Shown here: positions 1 to 10,306 of the stretch, piece after piece | Layout: the number at the start of each line of letters is the position of its first letter | How positions within the stretch are numbered: the stretch's first letter is position 1 | DNA from: Candidatus Acidiferrales bacterium | GTDB lineage: Bacteria > Acidobacteriota > Terriglobia > Acidiferrales > UBA7541 | Assembly: GCA_025451835.1 (NCBI GenBank) | Contig: JANWJR010000022.1 | Coordinates: 1-64,000, forward strand | Reading direction: 5' to 3' | Length of the DNA: 64,000 nt | Notes under the pieces: generated by a model | What the model was told of the DNA's origin: nothing | Database searches by the model: none | Seen by the model: only the letters and a program-made list of their open reading frames with translations | Made by a program: the position numbers and the translations under genes

Positions 1-2050
1 AACCTTCGTCAGTGGTCAGCCGGTGTTCACTTTCCATGAGTTTTTGATTCAAATCCTGAAGCGTCGCGGCCGGCAGCCCTTCGTTCCATGCCTTCTGCAG
101 CGCCGACTGGTAGCGTTTCGCGCCTTGCGCTAGCGCGTCGGCGGAATTGTCCAGGGGCGCGAAATTCAAATGCGGTGGCACATCTTCGTGCGGTGGCGCA
201 ACCGTCGGATGGCGCGGGTCGTTGGTGGCGCTGTACACGCCCTCCTCGATTTCCGTATTCCGCTCGATCGCGTCGTTTCTTTCCTTGTCCGCCAGCTTTT
301 TCAAGTCCTTCCGGTAACGGTCGATCGTGTCCGCGAAGTCGGTAAACTCGAAGGGCAGCAAATCGGCATCGGCGAGTCGCATCGCGGCTATGCCAATCGT
401 CTGCGATAGCGCGCGCTCGTAAACGAAGTCCGTATCGCCGAAATGCGTGTACCAGTAAAAGTCATCGTAGATCGAATGGTAGATGCCGCTGTCGCCTTCG
501 CCACCGTAGCTCACGTTCATCGACGCGATGCCCAGATGGTCCAGGAAGACGGTGTAATCGCTTCCCGACCCGAGCGCTCCCATGGGGAGATCGGCGCGCT
601 GGCGAGCTTGCTTGCGGTCATCCGCGGTTTTAGCCCGTTCGATTTCGCGCAGTCGAAGCCGCTGGCCAACCGAAAGCTTTGTCTCCGGGTCCTCAACGTC
701 ACCTGCGACGCCATTCATGAAGTGCCGCAGCGACTGTGAGCCCTGCACGGACAAATATCCTCGATCGCTCCCGTCGGTGTTGATGTACGCAACGGCGTGG
801 GCCTTGAGTTCCTGGTCGTGCTGCTCTCCCCACTCCGTGGACCCGAGCAGCCCGGGTTCTTCGCCATCCCACGCGCAGTAGATAACGGTGCGCTTCGGCC
901 GCCATCCCTGTTTGAGCAATTCGCCCAGAGAGCGCGCCTCCTCCAATAGCGCAACCTGGCCGGAGATGGGGTCTTCCGCCCCATTGACCCAGCCATCATG
1001 ATGGTTGCCGCGTATCACCCATTGATCAGGGTTCGTTGAGCCCGGAATCTTGGCGATGACGTCGTAAATCGACTTCATATCCCAGTTGGATTTCACGATC
1101 AGGTGAACTTTCGCCGGTCCAGCGCCAACATGGTAGGAAATCGCGAGCGAACCGCGCCAGTCCTTCGGTGCCATTGGACCCGCGAGCGCCGCTAGTAGTG
1201 GTTGTGCGTCGCCGTAAGAGAGCGGGAGGACGGGTATCTTCGTAATGCCCGGCGCATCTTTTATAGGCAACCGCTTCGCGTCGGCGGTCGCACCAATTCC
1301 AGGCGTTAGCGGATCTCCGGGGCTGTACGTCGGAAAATCCATAACGCTGCCGCGCTGCACACCTTCCCTGGGCCGCATCGGCCCCTTCGGAAACACATCG
1401 TCAACCGCGTAGCCGTCATCGCCCGGATCCGAGTAGATCAAACACCCAACGGCACCGTGCTCCGCCGCCACCTTCGGTTTCACACCCCGCCATGACCCGC
1501 CATACTTCGCTAGCACAATCGCTCCCTTCACCGATACACCCAGCCGCGCGAGTTCCTCGTAATCTTCGGGCACACCATGATTGACGAAAACCAACGGCGC
1601 AGTCACATCACCGTCAATCGAGTAAGCGTTGTACGTGGGTAACTGCTCGCTTTGCTGGTTGGACGTGGGATCAAGGGCGAGCGGCGGTTCCTGCAATTTC
1701 GCTTTGAATTGAGTGGGCTCAACCATTTCAACCAGCCGCTCTTTCGGCGTGGGAAACAGCACGCTGAATGTTTCGATATGCGCGTCCCATCCCCACTCTT
1801 TGAACTTTGAAAGTATCCACTCGGCGTTGTCTTTGTCATAAGCCGTGCCGACGTTGTGCGGACGAGCGCTCAACCGCTGCATGTACGCCCGTTCGTTTTC
1901 AGGGCTGGGAATCGCTGCGAATTTCGTTTCCCATCGCCGTTCCGTGACCGAATTCTCATGCGAGAAGCCCTGCAACGGCGCCTCGTCTGCTCCAGCCGAA
2001 AAAAGGAAAAGTACCGACAGCAAAATTAAACCCACCACGCGACGTCCCAT
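1..2050 (-). CDS. M28 family peptidase, glutamate carboxypeptidase II (PSMA)-like, secreted; C-terminus truncated by window edge
   Basis: Own translation from ATG at 2050 stays open to position 1: MGRRVVGLILLSVLFLFSAGADEAPLQ..., protease-associated region (GAIVLAKYGGSWRGVKPKVAAEHGAVGCLIYSDPGDDG), zinc-peptidase motifs (VIRGNHHDGWVNGAEDPISGQVALLEEAR; IYCAWDGEEPGLLGSTEW). Absent from the ORF track because no stop lies in the window. Confidence 0.9.
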   Translation of the reverse strand, partial: MGRRVVGLILLSVLFLFSAGADEAPLQGFSHENSVTERRWETKFAAIPSPENERAYMQRLSARPHNVGTAYDKDNAEWILSKFKEWGWDAHIETFSVLFPTPKERLVEMVEPTQFKAKLQEPPLALDPTSNQQSEQLPTYNAYSIDGDVTAPLVFVNHGVPEDYEELARLGVSVKGAIVLAKYGGSWRGVKPKVAAEHGAVGCLIYSDPGDDGYAVDDVFPKGPMRPREGVQRGSVMDFPTYSPGDPLTPGIGATADAKRLPIKDAPGITKIPVLPLSYGDAQPLLAALAGPMAPKDWRGSLAISYHVGAGPAKVHLIVKSNWDMKSIYDVIAKIPGSTNPDQWVIRGNHHDGWVNGAEDPISGQVALLEEARSLGELLKQGWRPKRTVIYCAWDGEEPGLLGSTEWGEQHDQELKAHAVAYINTDGSDRGYLSVQGSQSLRHFMNGVAGDVEDPETKLSVGQRLRLREIERAKTADDRKQARQRADLPMGALGSGSDYTVFLDHLGIASMNVSYGGEGDSGIYHSIYDDFYWYTHFGDTDFVYERALSQTIGIAAMRLADADLLPFEFTDFADTIDRYRKDLKKLADKERNDAIERNTEIEEGVYSATNDPRHPTVAPPHEDVPPHLNFAPLDNSADALAQGAKRYQSALQKAWNEGLPAATLQDLNQKLMESEHRLTTDEG

Positions 2051-2169
2051 GTGCGCTCCTTCGTGCGTTTGTCAGCCAGCTTATACAGGAACCAAGCGGA
2101 GCAGGTTACAAGAAATCGGGAAGGAATGCCAAGCATGGCGAGATCTTTTTGCGGAGTCGCGCTTCTGAT

Positions 2170-2622
2170 TTACAGATTCGTTGAATCATCGACCGTGATC
2201 CGGCGCGTGTCTTCCGCAACATGCTCGAGATGAATGCGAACGATGGGCCACTCCGTGCGGAGTTTCAGACGATCCGGCCATTCGACGATTACGATTGCTT
2301 GCTCGGAAAATACGTCCTCGAGGCCGAGGGTTTCGAGATCGTGCAGATCGCTGATTCGATAAAGATCGACGTGGTAAACGCGAACGCCGCGATCATAAGT
2401 GTGCACGAGCGTGAAAGTTGGACTCGTCACTTCGTCTTCCCGCGCGGCACCGATGCCGCCGACGATCCCTTTCGTGAGCGTGGTCTTCCCCGCTCCAAGA
2501 TCGCCGTAGAGCAATACCAAAGCGGGCGGTTTGAGTCGCTCTCCTATTTCGCGCCCCCGCAGAATTGTCTCATCCGATGAATTCGTGAAAACCTCGCGGC
2601 TAGGCACGGCCGCACTCAGCAT
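2170..2622 (-). CDS. tsaE: tRNA threonylcarbamoyladenosine biosynthesis ATPase TsaE
   Basis: 150 aa; Walker A GDLGAGKTTLTKGI and SPTFTLVHTY...VYHVDLYRI signature. Confidence 0.93.
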   Translation of the reverse strand: MLSAAVPSREVFTNSSDETILRGREIGERLKPPALVLLYGDLGAGKTTLTKGIVGGIGAAREDEVTSPTFTLVHTYDRGVRVYHVDLYRISDLHDLETLGLEDVFSEQAIVIVEWPDRLKLRTEWPIVRIHLEHVAEDTRRITVDDSTNL

Positions 2623-4189
2623 AGAACTGCTGGTAGGCGCGCGGAATCGCGCGGACCAAATCGGAAGCCATCAGCGGCGCTTCGCCAACCTCCGCCGCTG
2701 CGATGTCGCCCGCAAGACCGTGGAGGTAAACACCGAAGCAAAGCACGCTCGGCCAGTCGTGTTCGGCATATTCCGACGTAAGACCTGCAAGGATACCCGT
2801 GAGAACGTCGCCTGCACCGCCGGTCGCCATGCCGGGGTTTCCGGTCGAATTAACCCAGATCCGCCCATTAGGCGCGGCAATCACTGTCTGATAGCCTTTC
2901 AGGATCAGGTGCGCATTCCAATCGGCAGCCGCTTTTCGTGCTGTCTCAATTCGCTGGGCTTGAACCGCCTCGACTGCGCAGCCCAGGAGCCGGGCCATCT
3001 CGCCGGGATGTGGGGTCATGGCAATCGCACTTTTGGGATCCTTGAGCTCCGCCGTGCGGCCCGCGAATGCGTTTAGCGCATCGGCGTCTAGAATGATTCG
3101 GATTCGCGAGCGCATGCTTACAACGCTACGCACGAATTCCTGCGTTTCGGGGTGCGTTGAAAGGCCCGGGCCGATCGCCAGGGCATTCTTGCGCTCCAGC
3201 AGATGGTCAAACCGATGATCCTTGAGGCATCGCGTCGAAACTGTCCCGGCGTCTGTCGCGGCGAGCGGTTCGGTCATGATTTCCGGCGTGTGCGCGGCGA
3301 TAACCGGCAGGACCGGCGCAGGAGTGGCAACGCTCACCAGACCTGCGCCTGCACGAAGAGCGGCCCAAGACGCGAGTACCGCCGCTCCGCTCTTGCCTAC
3401 CGAACCGGCAACGATCAACGCGTGGCCGTAATCACCCTTGTTACTGCCAGGCTTGCGCGGCAAAGCGAAATCTTCACAGTCGTGGGCCTCGAGCCAGCGA
3501 ACGTTCCCTTGTCCTACTTTCTCCACTAATTCTCGGGGAGATCCTATGTGCTGGACAAAGAGTCGCCCTGTGAACGGACGCCCATCTGAGGAAACGAGCC
3601 CCGGCTTGGGTGCGGTAAACGTCACAGTGTAATCGGCGCGAATAGCCTCGCCGAGGCTCGCGCCTGCGTCAGCAAAGAGACCGGAAGGAATATCCACTGA
3701 CACCACGCTGGAACCGGCTGGCCGTCGATTTACATCGTCGATAACCCGGCGCAACAATCCTTCCACGGGGCCGCGAGCGCCCGTTCCGAGCAAAGCGTCG
3801 ACGATAACATCGCTCGAACCAAAACCGATCTTCGAAGCAGTCCATTGGCCGGAGTCGCGGACGACGTGCAGATCGCCTGAAGAGCTCTGCCAACGTTGAA
3901 GGTTCGCAGCAGCATCGCCACCAAGTTCATCAGGCGCGGCAAATAGATACACGGCCGGCTTCGCTCCCGCATCCAGCAAGTGGCGCGCGGTAACCAGGCC
4001 GTCTCCTCCGTTGCTTCCTTTGCCGCAAAGGACGACAATCCGCCGTCGCAAAATACTCGGAAAGCGCTCGCGGATAAATTTCGCGACGCCTTTTCCCGCA
4101 TTCTCCATCAAGGTCAGGCTGGGAATGCCGTATCGCTCCGTCGTGAGATGGTCCACTTCCCTCATTTCGGAGGCTGTGAGAATTTTCAT
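2600..4189 (-). CDS. nnrD: Bifunctional NAD(P)H-hydrate epimerase / ADP-dependent NAD(P)H-hydrate dehydratase
   Basis: 529 aa; YjeF_N-like N-terminus (LCGKGSNGGDGLVTARHLL) plus carbohydrate-kinase-like C-terminus (TPHPGEMARLLG; NSTGNPGMATGGAGDVLTGILAGL). Confidence 0.93.
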   Translation of the reverse strand: MKILTASEMREVDHLTTERYGIPSLTLMENAGKGVAKFIRERFPSILRRRIVVLCGKGSNGGDGLVTARHLLDAGAKPAVYLFAAPDELGGDAAANLQRWQSSSGDLHVVRDSGQWTASKIGFGSSDVIVDALLGTGARGPVEGLLRRVIDDVNRRPAGSSVVSVDIPSGLFADAGASLGEAIRADYTVTFTAPKPGLVSSDGRPFTGRLFVQHIGSPRELVEKVGQGNVRWLEAHDCEDFALPRKPGSNKGDYGHALIVAGSVGKSGAAVLASWAALRAGAGLVSVATPAPVLPVIAAHTPEIMTEPLAATDAGTVSTRCLKDHRFDHLLERKNALAIGPGLSTHPETQEFVRSVVSMRSRIRIILDADALNAFAGRTAELKDPKSAIAMTPHPGEMARLLGCAVEAVQAQRIETARKAAADWNAHLILKGYQTVIAAPNGRIWVNSTGNPGMATGGAGDVLTGILAGLTSEYAEHDWPSVLCFGVYLHGLAGDIAAAEVGEAPLMASDLVRAIPRAYQQFYAECGRA

Positions 4190-4247
4190 GGCTGGGTGTC
4201 CATCGCTGGATATTCACGGCGTTGGCGCGGATAACTCCGGGCGGCTG

Positions 4248-4991
4248 CTACAGCATCCATCCGCCGCTGACGTTGAGCGCCTGCCCGGTGATGTAATCGG
4301 CTTCATCGGAGGCGAAGAATTTCACGGCTGCGGAAACATCGTCCGCGGAAGGAGGCCTGCCAATCGGAAATCGGGCGTCGCGCATTCGCCGCGCCTCCTC
4401 GGCGGTCAATTCTTTCTCGTCCACGTTCGAAGGATTGATCACGTTCACGGTGATGCCATTCTTCGCCTCTTCGATGGCCAGCGAGCGCGAAAATGACACG
4501 ACCGCCGCCTTCGCCGCGGCGTAAGCCGAGATCGTGGCCTGCCCGAAGGCCCGCTCTGCTCCTACAGCCCCTAGATTAATGATCCGGCCCCAGTGCTGGC
4601 GGCGCATCGCCGGAAGGACGGCCTTGCTGGCATAGAAGACGCTCAAGAGATTTGACCCGAAAACCTCTTCCCATTCCTTCGTGGCAGTTTCGGACACCGG
4701 CTTCCAATTAAACTCGCCAACGTTATTTACGAGAATATCGATCCGGCCATGACGCTCGAGCACTTTCTCGACGAGAAACTGCACCTTCTGCGCATCGGTG
4801 GCGTCGGCTTCGACGGCAAAGCACTCCGCGCCGAGCGACTGTAACTGGCGCAGCGTGTTCTGGGCTGCTGTTTTATTCGAGCGATAGGAAAGGGCGATGC
4901 GCGCACCTTCGCGCGCGAGTCCCAGCGCGATCCCTTTGCCGATCCCGCGTGTGCCGCCGGTGATGAGCGCTATGCGCTGGTTGAGAGGCAC
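4248..4991 (-). CDS. SDR family oxidoreductase (3-oxoacyl-ACP reductase-like)
   Basis: TGGTRGIGKGIA cofactor motif, NNVG, YAAAKAAVVSFSRSLA, C-terminal ITGQALNVSGGWML. Confidence 0.92.
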   Translation of the reverse strand: MPLNQRIALITGGTRGIGKGIALGLAREGARIALSYRSNKTAAQNTLRQLQSLGAECFAVEADATDAQKVQFLVEKVLERHGRIDILVNNVGEFNWKPVSETATKEWEEVFGSNLLSVFYASKAVLPAMRRQHWGRIINLGAVGAERAFGQATISAYAAAKAAVVSFSRSLAIEEAKNGITVNVINPSNVDEKELTAEEARRMRDARFPIGRPPSADDVSAAVKFFASDEADYITGQALNVSGGWML

Positions 4992-5064
4992 TTCACACCC
5001 CGCCTTTCGCCAAGCTCAGTATAATAATAAAATTCATGCCTCCTGCGCTAACAGCTTCGCCAAG

Positions 5065-7056
5065 CTATGCCATGCGCGCGATAATGACCGTAATATCGTC
5101 CGCCTGTTCCGCCGTACCCGCCCATTGCTCGGCAGCCGCCACCAGAGTCTCGGCGAGACGGTCGGGCGCGAGATTCCGCAGCCGTATCACTTCATCCTTT
5201 AAGCGCTCAATTCCGAATTCTTCTCCGTACACATTTTCGGGCTCAGTCAGGCCGTCGCTAAACGCCACCAGGACACTTCCTGGGGCAATCTTCAGCGTCC
5301 TTTGCGTGTAGGTACAATCCTCGAACAGGCCAACCACCGTGCCGCCTCCATCGAGCTGCTCGAACCCGCCAGCGGCGATGAGAAACGGCGGCAAGTGGCC
5401 CGCGTTTGTGTACGTCAGCATCTTGCTTTGGGCGTCGTAGATTCCGTAGAAAAAAGTTGCGTAACGGTCATCCGAGGTATTGAGGTAGAGGTACTTATTC
5501 AAGCGCGACACGAGTTCGGCAGTCCCGCCCGCGCCGTCCATCATCGCCTGGCTGCGCAAAGAGGCCTGCAAGCTGGCCATCAATAGCGCCGCGAAAATTC
5601 CCTTCCCGCTGATGTCGGCCAGCGCAATTCCCACGCGGTTGGGGCCCAGTGGTAGAAAGTCATAATAATCGCCACTGACCGTTCGCGCCGGCCTGCAAAT
5701 CGCCGCGAGCTGCAAGCCGGGGAGCGAGGGTACCGTTTTCGGGAAAAGCTGTTCCTGCACCTCGCGAGCGATCGTGATTTCTTGTTCGAGATGCTGGCGC
5801 TGGCGCTGTTCTTCGATCAGTTCGCCGACGGAACCCGTCATTTCGTTGAAAGAGTCGCCAAGGGAACCAAGCTGGTCGCGCTGGTGTACTCGCACGCGGT
5901 AGGTAAAATCGCCTCGTCGAACGTGGAGCGTCGCGTCGTACAAATCAGCGACGGCACTGGTGATCGTGCGGGTCAATACGACGCCCGTGATGAGGGCTGC
6001 AATCTCAAGAGTGAGGAAGATGACCGCCGCGATCAGCAGCAGGTCGATAAGGAAAGGCCCCACCGCGCCCACGGATGTGAAGAGGCTGCGATTGACCGCT
6101 GATGGACGCAGAGCGAACGCGGCAAAGACGGGCGCATCCGCAGCCGCGGTTTGCGGTTCCGCATGGACCGCCTCGATTGTGGAAACACCCCGAACCCGGA
6201 TATCCAGAAAATTCGCGGCCGGCGGCAGCGCCCTGCGGCGGCTGGCCACTTGCTCTCCGGGCACGTATGACTGTTTGTCAATCTTGATCGTGATCGGAGA
6301 ACCCGCCTTCCCGGATACTGGCTCGAGAAGCATCAATTGGATGGCTCCCAGTTCAGCCGAGAATCCATCCAGGACATCCGTCGTAAGAGGAGCAACCGTA
6401 AGAACCGCGACGGGTCCCGCAGGCCCGTCGCGACTTATCTCCGACGCGAAATACAATTTGTTTTCGAACTCGATCAACCCAGCGTACTCGCGGCCGTTTC
6501 CCGCTTTCAGCAGCAATTTCCCCCGATTCAGGTACACCTCCAGGCCGGGCCACTCGCTCTTTGCCGCGTCGATCAGACTGCTGACGCGCGGACGCGACAA
6601 CAGCGATTCTGGGCCGGATGGGATTCCCTTCGCTTCTTCCGCTTCGATGGCGTTCGCAATCGCCTCGCCCCTCGATGCGATCGTACTTATGCGCTGCTGC
6701 ATGTCGTCCTGAATCAAGTGGGCGCCCAATTGGAGATAGAGCAGGTACGAACCTGCCCCAACCATCGTCAGCAGCAAAATGACCGGTACAACCGCGATAA
6801 ACACATAAGCAACGATCAGCCGGTTGCGCAGCGGCCACATGAAATCATGACGAACCCACGGGACGAGACGAATCACAAAGTAAATGATGGCGGCCACGCA
6901 CAACAGCCCGAGAGCCCACAGGTGAGAAAGCTGAACCGAGTATGCGGATGCGATTCGCTCTACGACGTAGAGGAGCACGATGGCAAACGCGATCCGATCG
7001 AGCAGCGAGGTTCGCCGGAGAATAATAAGCAGACGCCTTGGTTCGAATCGGTTCAT
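5065..7056 (-). CDS. Membrane-anchored HAMP + PP2C/SpoIIE (RsbU-like) serine phosphatase
   Basis: TM segments, HAMP-like region (ITSAVADLYDATLHVRRGDFTYRV) and SpoIIE motifs (SGDYYDFLPLG, GIALADISGKGIFAALLMASLQA, FSDGLTEPEN). Start taken at MNRFEPRR (7056); ORF extends to 7113. Confidence 0.88.
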   Translation of the reverse strand: MNRFEPRRLLIILRRTSLLDRIAFAIVLLYVVERIASAYSVQLSHLWALGLLCVAAIIYFVIRLVPWVRHDFMWPLRNRLIVAYVFIAVVPVILLLTMVGAGSYLLYLQLGAHLIQDDMQQRISTIASRGEAIANAIEAEEAKGIPSGPESLLSRPRVSSLIDAAKSEWPGLEVYLNRGKLLLKAGNGREYAGLIEFENKLYFASEISRDGPAGPVAVLTVAPLTTDVLDGFSAELGAIQLMLLEPVSGKAGSPITIKIDKQSYVPGEQVASRRRALPPAANFLDIRVRGVSTIEAVHAEPQTAAADAPVFAAFALRPSAVNRSLFTSVGAVGPFLIDLLLIAAVIFLTLEIAALITGVVLTRTITSAVADLYDATLHVRRGDFTYRVRVHQRDQLGSLGDSFNEMTGSVGELIEEQRQRQHLEQEITIAREVQEQLFPKTVPSLPGLQLAAICRPARTVSGDYYDFLPLGPNRVGIALADISGKGIFAALLMASLQASLRSQAMMDGAGGTAELVSRLNKYLYLNTSDDRYATFFYGIYDAQSKMLTYTNAGHLPPFLIAAGGFEQLDGGGTVVGLFEDCTYTQRTLKIAPGSVLVAFSDGLTEPENVYGEEFGIERLKDEVIRLRNLAPDRLAETLVAAAEQWAGTAEQADDITVIIARMA

Positions 7057-7143
7057 CGAAAGGAAACCGCATCCGTGAGCGATCTCGAGGGACGATCCCC
7101 AGTTCGCTTCCACCTCGGCTGCAATCCGCCGCGGGGACTTCGA

Positions 7144-8703
7144 TTATTTCACGAATCCTTCTTGTGCGGCGGCGTTCCGACGAACGTTGCTGTGTTTCCG
7201 GCCGTAGAAGACGTAAATCACCAGGCCGATCGCAAGCCAGATCAGCAACCGCCACCACGTCTTAGCGGGAAGGCTAAGCATCGCGGCAAGGGAGGTCACA
7301 ATACCCAGAATCGGAATCAACGGAACCAGGGGCGTTTTGAACGGCCTTGGCAAGTCCGGTCGTTTGCGACGCAAGACCCAAACCCCCGCGCAAACGATCA
7401 CGAACGCCAAAAGCGTGCCAATGTTTACGAGAACCGCCAAGTCACCGATGGGAATCAGCGAGGCGAAGAATGCGACGCAAACCCCAACCACAATTGAAGT
7501 AATCCAAGGCGTCCGGAATCGCTTGTGGATCGCGCCCGCCCATTTCGGCAATAAACCATCGCGCGACATCGAGTAAAAGACTCGCGATTGCCCGAGCAGC
7601 ATCACCAGCATCACGCTTCCGAGCCCGGCGATCGCGCCAGCTTTCACCAGAAGGCTCCCCCACCGCACCCCCGTCGCATCGATTCCGATCGCGACTGGAT
7701 CGGCAACATTCAGATCTCGAAAATTCACCACAGCCGTCAACAATCCCGAAACCAGAATGTAAAGGACCGTGCAAATCACCAACGAGCCCAGAATGCCGAT
7801 GGGCATATCCCTCTGGGGATTTTTTGCTTCCTGGGCGGCGGTGGAAACTGCGTCAAACCCGATGTACGCAAAGAAAATCACAGCCGCGCCGCGAGCCACG
7901 CCAGACCAACCGTAGTCGCCGAAGTTGCCGGTATTTGCCGGAATAAACGGATGCCAGTTCGCGGAGGCCAGGGAGGGATGGTGCATCACGAACATGCCCG
8001 CGATGCCGATAAACACCAGCACAATCGCCACCTTCACGATCACGATGCCCGAGTTGAAGTTTGCCGACTCCTTCACGCCAATCACCAGCACAACCGTCAC
8101 TAGCGCGATGGCGACAAACGCGACGAAATCGAACACTCCGGTACCGTGAGGCAGACTGGCCGGATTTATGCCAGCGGCAGCCAAACTCCGCTGAACGGTA
8201 TTTGCCGCGACCCAGTGCCCTTTGTACAGAAGCATCACGGTTCCGGGCGTAGTAATCCATTTTGGATTGATGTGGAAACCCAGGTCTTCGATGAAGCTGA
8301 CGAAGTAGCCGCTCCATCCCGACGCCACCGTTGCCGCGCCGAATGCATATTCCAGAATCAAATCCCAGCCGATAATCCAGGCGAAGATTTCGCCCAGCGT
8401 CGCATACCCATACGTGTACGCCGATCCGGAAATCGGGATCAACGACGCAAATTCCGCGTAACAAAGCCCGGCGAAGGCACAGATGATGCCAGACAAAATA
8501 AACGAGACCACAATGGCGGGTCCCGCGCTCGTTGCGGCCGCCTGGCCCGTTAGCACGAAAATCCCGGCGCCAATAATCGCACCGATGCCCAGCGTAATTA
8601 GATTCAAAGGCCCCAGCGCGCGGCGGAGCGAGCCTTCGCCTGTCTCCTTCGCCTCGTCCATGATTACGCTCAACGGCTTGGTGGCAAACAGCGGATTCGC
8701 CAT
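7144..8703 (-). CDS. APC family amino acid permease
   Basis: 519 aa, multiple TM; GIGAIIGAGIFVLTGQAAA and FFAYIGFDAVSTAAQEAKNPQRDMPIGI motifs. Confidence 0.92.
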   Translation of the reverse strand: MANPLFATKPLSVIMDEAKETGEGSLRRALGPLNLITLGIGAIIGAGIFVLTGQAAATSAGPAIVVSFILSGIICAFAGLCYAEFASLIPISGSAYTYGYATLGEIFAWIIGWDLILEYAFGAATVASGWSGYFVSFIEDLGFHINPKWITTPGTVMLLYKGHWVAANTVQRSLAAAGINPASLPHGTGVFDFVAFVAIALVTVVLVIGVKESANFNSGIVIVKVAIVLVFIGIAGMFVMHHPSLASANWHPFIPANTGNFGDYGWSGVARGAAVIFFAYIGFDAVSTAAQEAKNPQRDMPIGILGSLVICTVLYILVSGLLTAVVNFRDLNVADPVAIGIDATGVRWGSLLVKAGAIAGLGSVMLVMLLGQSRVFYSMSRDGLLPKWAGAIHKRFRTPWITSIVVGVCVAFFASLIPIGDLAVLVNIGTLLAFVIVCAGVWVLRRKRPDLPRPFKTPLVPLIPILGIVTSLAAMLSLPAKTWWRLLIWLAIGLVIYVFYGRKHSNVRRNAAAQEGFVK

Positions 8704-8755
8704 TCATTGCCTCCCGTGGTTTCCCGCTGGCTATAACGAGCCAGCACTCAAGATT

Positions 8756-10294
8756 TTAATCGGTTGCGCTTCGAGACGCGTACCGCCAAATCGCATACAC
8801 CGGAACGCCGAGCACCACGATGATCAACCCTGGCCAGGTATTTTGCGGCTTATACCTAAGCAACTGAACCTCGATAAAAACAGCCATCAATAAGTAAATC
8901 GCCGGCAGCACAGGATATCCGAATGCCCTGTATGGGCGCTCCATATCCGGACGCTTCACCCGAAGCACAAAAAGACCGCTGAACGTCAGAATATAAAAGA
9001 TGAGCACGGCGAATATCAAAAAGTCGAGCAACTGATTGTACGTGCCCGAAAGGCAAAGGACCGACGCCCAAATGCATTGTACGATGAGCGCCGCACTTGG
9101 CGCATGGTGGCGATTCACGTTTCCGGCGCTGCGAAAGAATAGCTTGTCCTTGGCCATCGCGTAATAAATGCGTGCGCCGGAAAGAATCAGACCGTTGTTG
9201 CAGCCGAACCCGGAGATTAGAATCGCAATGGCCATTACGATTGCAGCCAGCGGTCCTATGATCACTTCCACGGCGGCCGTCGCCACACGGCTGTCCGATG
9301 CAAACTCAATTCCGCGCGAGAGCGCCGTCGGCCCGTTGGCGATGCCTGAAATCGGCAAAACGTTCAAGTACGCCACGTTTGCCAGAACGTAAAGCGCGAC
9401 TACAATTCCCGCCCCCATTGCGAGCGAAAGCGGCAGGTTCCGCCTCGGATTTTTCACCTCGGCTGCGGTAAACGTGATGTTATTCCACGCATCCATGGCG
9501 AAGAGCGAGCCAACCGTGGCCACGCCGACCAACGTGAGCGTTCCAATCGACCAAACAGGATGATCCGGAGGATACGGATGGCTGAGCCACAGTCCGGCGT
9601 TGCGCCAGAAGTTCGTAAAATTCATTGCGTGCGCTAGAGCTGTCGAGAACCACAAGCCGAGGATCACCAAGCCAGCCAGCGAGCCGATTTTCGTGACCGT
9701 GAAAATGTTCTGTACGATCTTGCCAACACGCAGACCGCGCGTATTGATCCAAGTCAGGAGAATAATCGAGAGGATGCCCAAGAGGTTCTGGCGGTTCAGC
9801 CCAATGCTGTAAGGCCCGAGAATGCCGAACCAGGGATGCCAAGGTCCAAACGTCCCAATCTTCAAAATCCATGCTTCCGCTGAAAACCACGGGACCATAA
9901 CTGCCGTAAATTTTGCGAACGCTATGGCAACGGCCGCAATCGTCGCCGTCTGGATAACCAGAAGCATCGTCCAGCCATACAGGAAACCGCACAGCGGCCC
10001 CAGCGACTCGCGCAGATAAACGTACTGCCCGCCGGCATGCGGCATCGCCGCTGCAAGCTCTCCATAAGTCAGCGCCCCAATCAGCGTCATCACGCCGGAC
10101 GCCAGCCACACAATTAGGAGCAAACTCGGGCTCTGCACCTGGTGCGCGATATCAGCGGAAACGATGAAGATTCCGGAGCCGATCATCGAGCCCGCGACGA
10201 TCATCGTCGAATCGAAAAGGCCCAGGCTCTTGACGAGCCCGGCCCTTTCGCCCGTCGGGGTCATCGTTCCGACTGCCTCAGCTCGTTCGGCCAC
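8756..10294 (-). CDS. APC family amino acid permease (second, adjacent)
   Basis: 512 aa; GSMIGSGIFIVSADIA, AMDAWNNITFTAAEVKNPRRNLPLSLA. Confidence 0.9.
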   Translation of the reverse strand: MAERAEAVGTMTPTGERAGLVKSLGLFDSTMIVAGSMIGSGIFIVSADIAHQVQSPSLLLIVWLASGVMTLIGALTYGELAAAMPHAGGQYVYLRESLGPLCGFLYGWTMLLVIQTATIAAVAIAFAKFTAVMVPWFSAEAWILKIGTFGPWHPWFGILGPYSIGLNRQNLLGILSIILLTWINTRGLRVGKIVQNIFTVTKIGSLAGLVILGLWFSTALAHAMNFTNFWRNAGLWLSHPYPPDHPVWSIGTLTLVGVATVGSLFAMDAWNNITFTAAEVKNPRRNLPLSLAMGAGIVVALYVLANVAYLNVLPISGIANGPTALSRGIEFASDSRVATAAVEVIIGPLAAIVMAIAILISGFGCNNGLILSGARIYYAMAKDKLFFRSAGNVNRHHAPSAALIVQCIWASVLCLSGTYNQLLDFLIFAVLIFYILTFSGLFVLRVKRPDMERPYRAFGYPVLPAIYLLMAVFIEVQLLRYKPQNTWPGLIIVVLGVPVYAIWRYASRSATD

Positions 10295-10306
10295 TCGCCT
10301 CAGACC

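Noticed and set aside
6337-7497. 386-aa ORF antisense to the SpoIIE phosphatase and permease
   Set aside because: Spans two genes on the other strand, low-complexity Arg/Asn/Gln-rich composition.
7853-8707. 284-aa alternate-frame ORF inside the first APC permease
   Set aside because: Same strand, different frame from a clear permease; composition artefact.
7144-10294. Recent tandem duplication of APC permeases
   Set aside because: The two proteins differ widely in N-termini and motifs; they look like separate subfamilies rather than a recent duplication.
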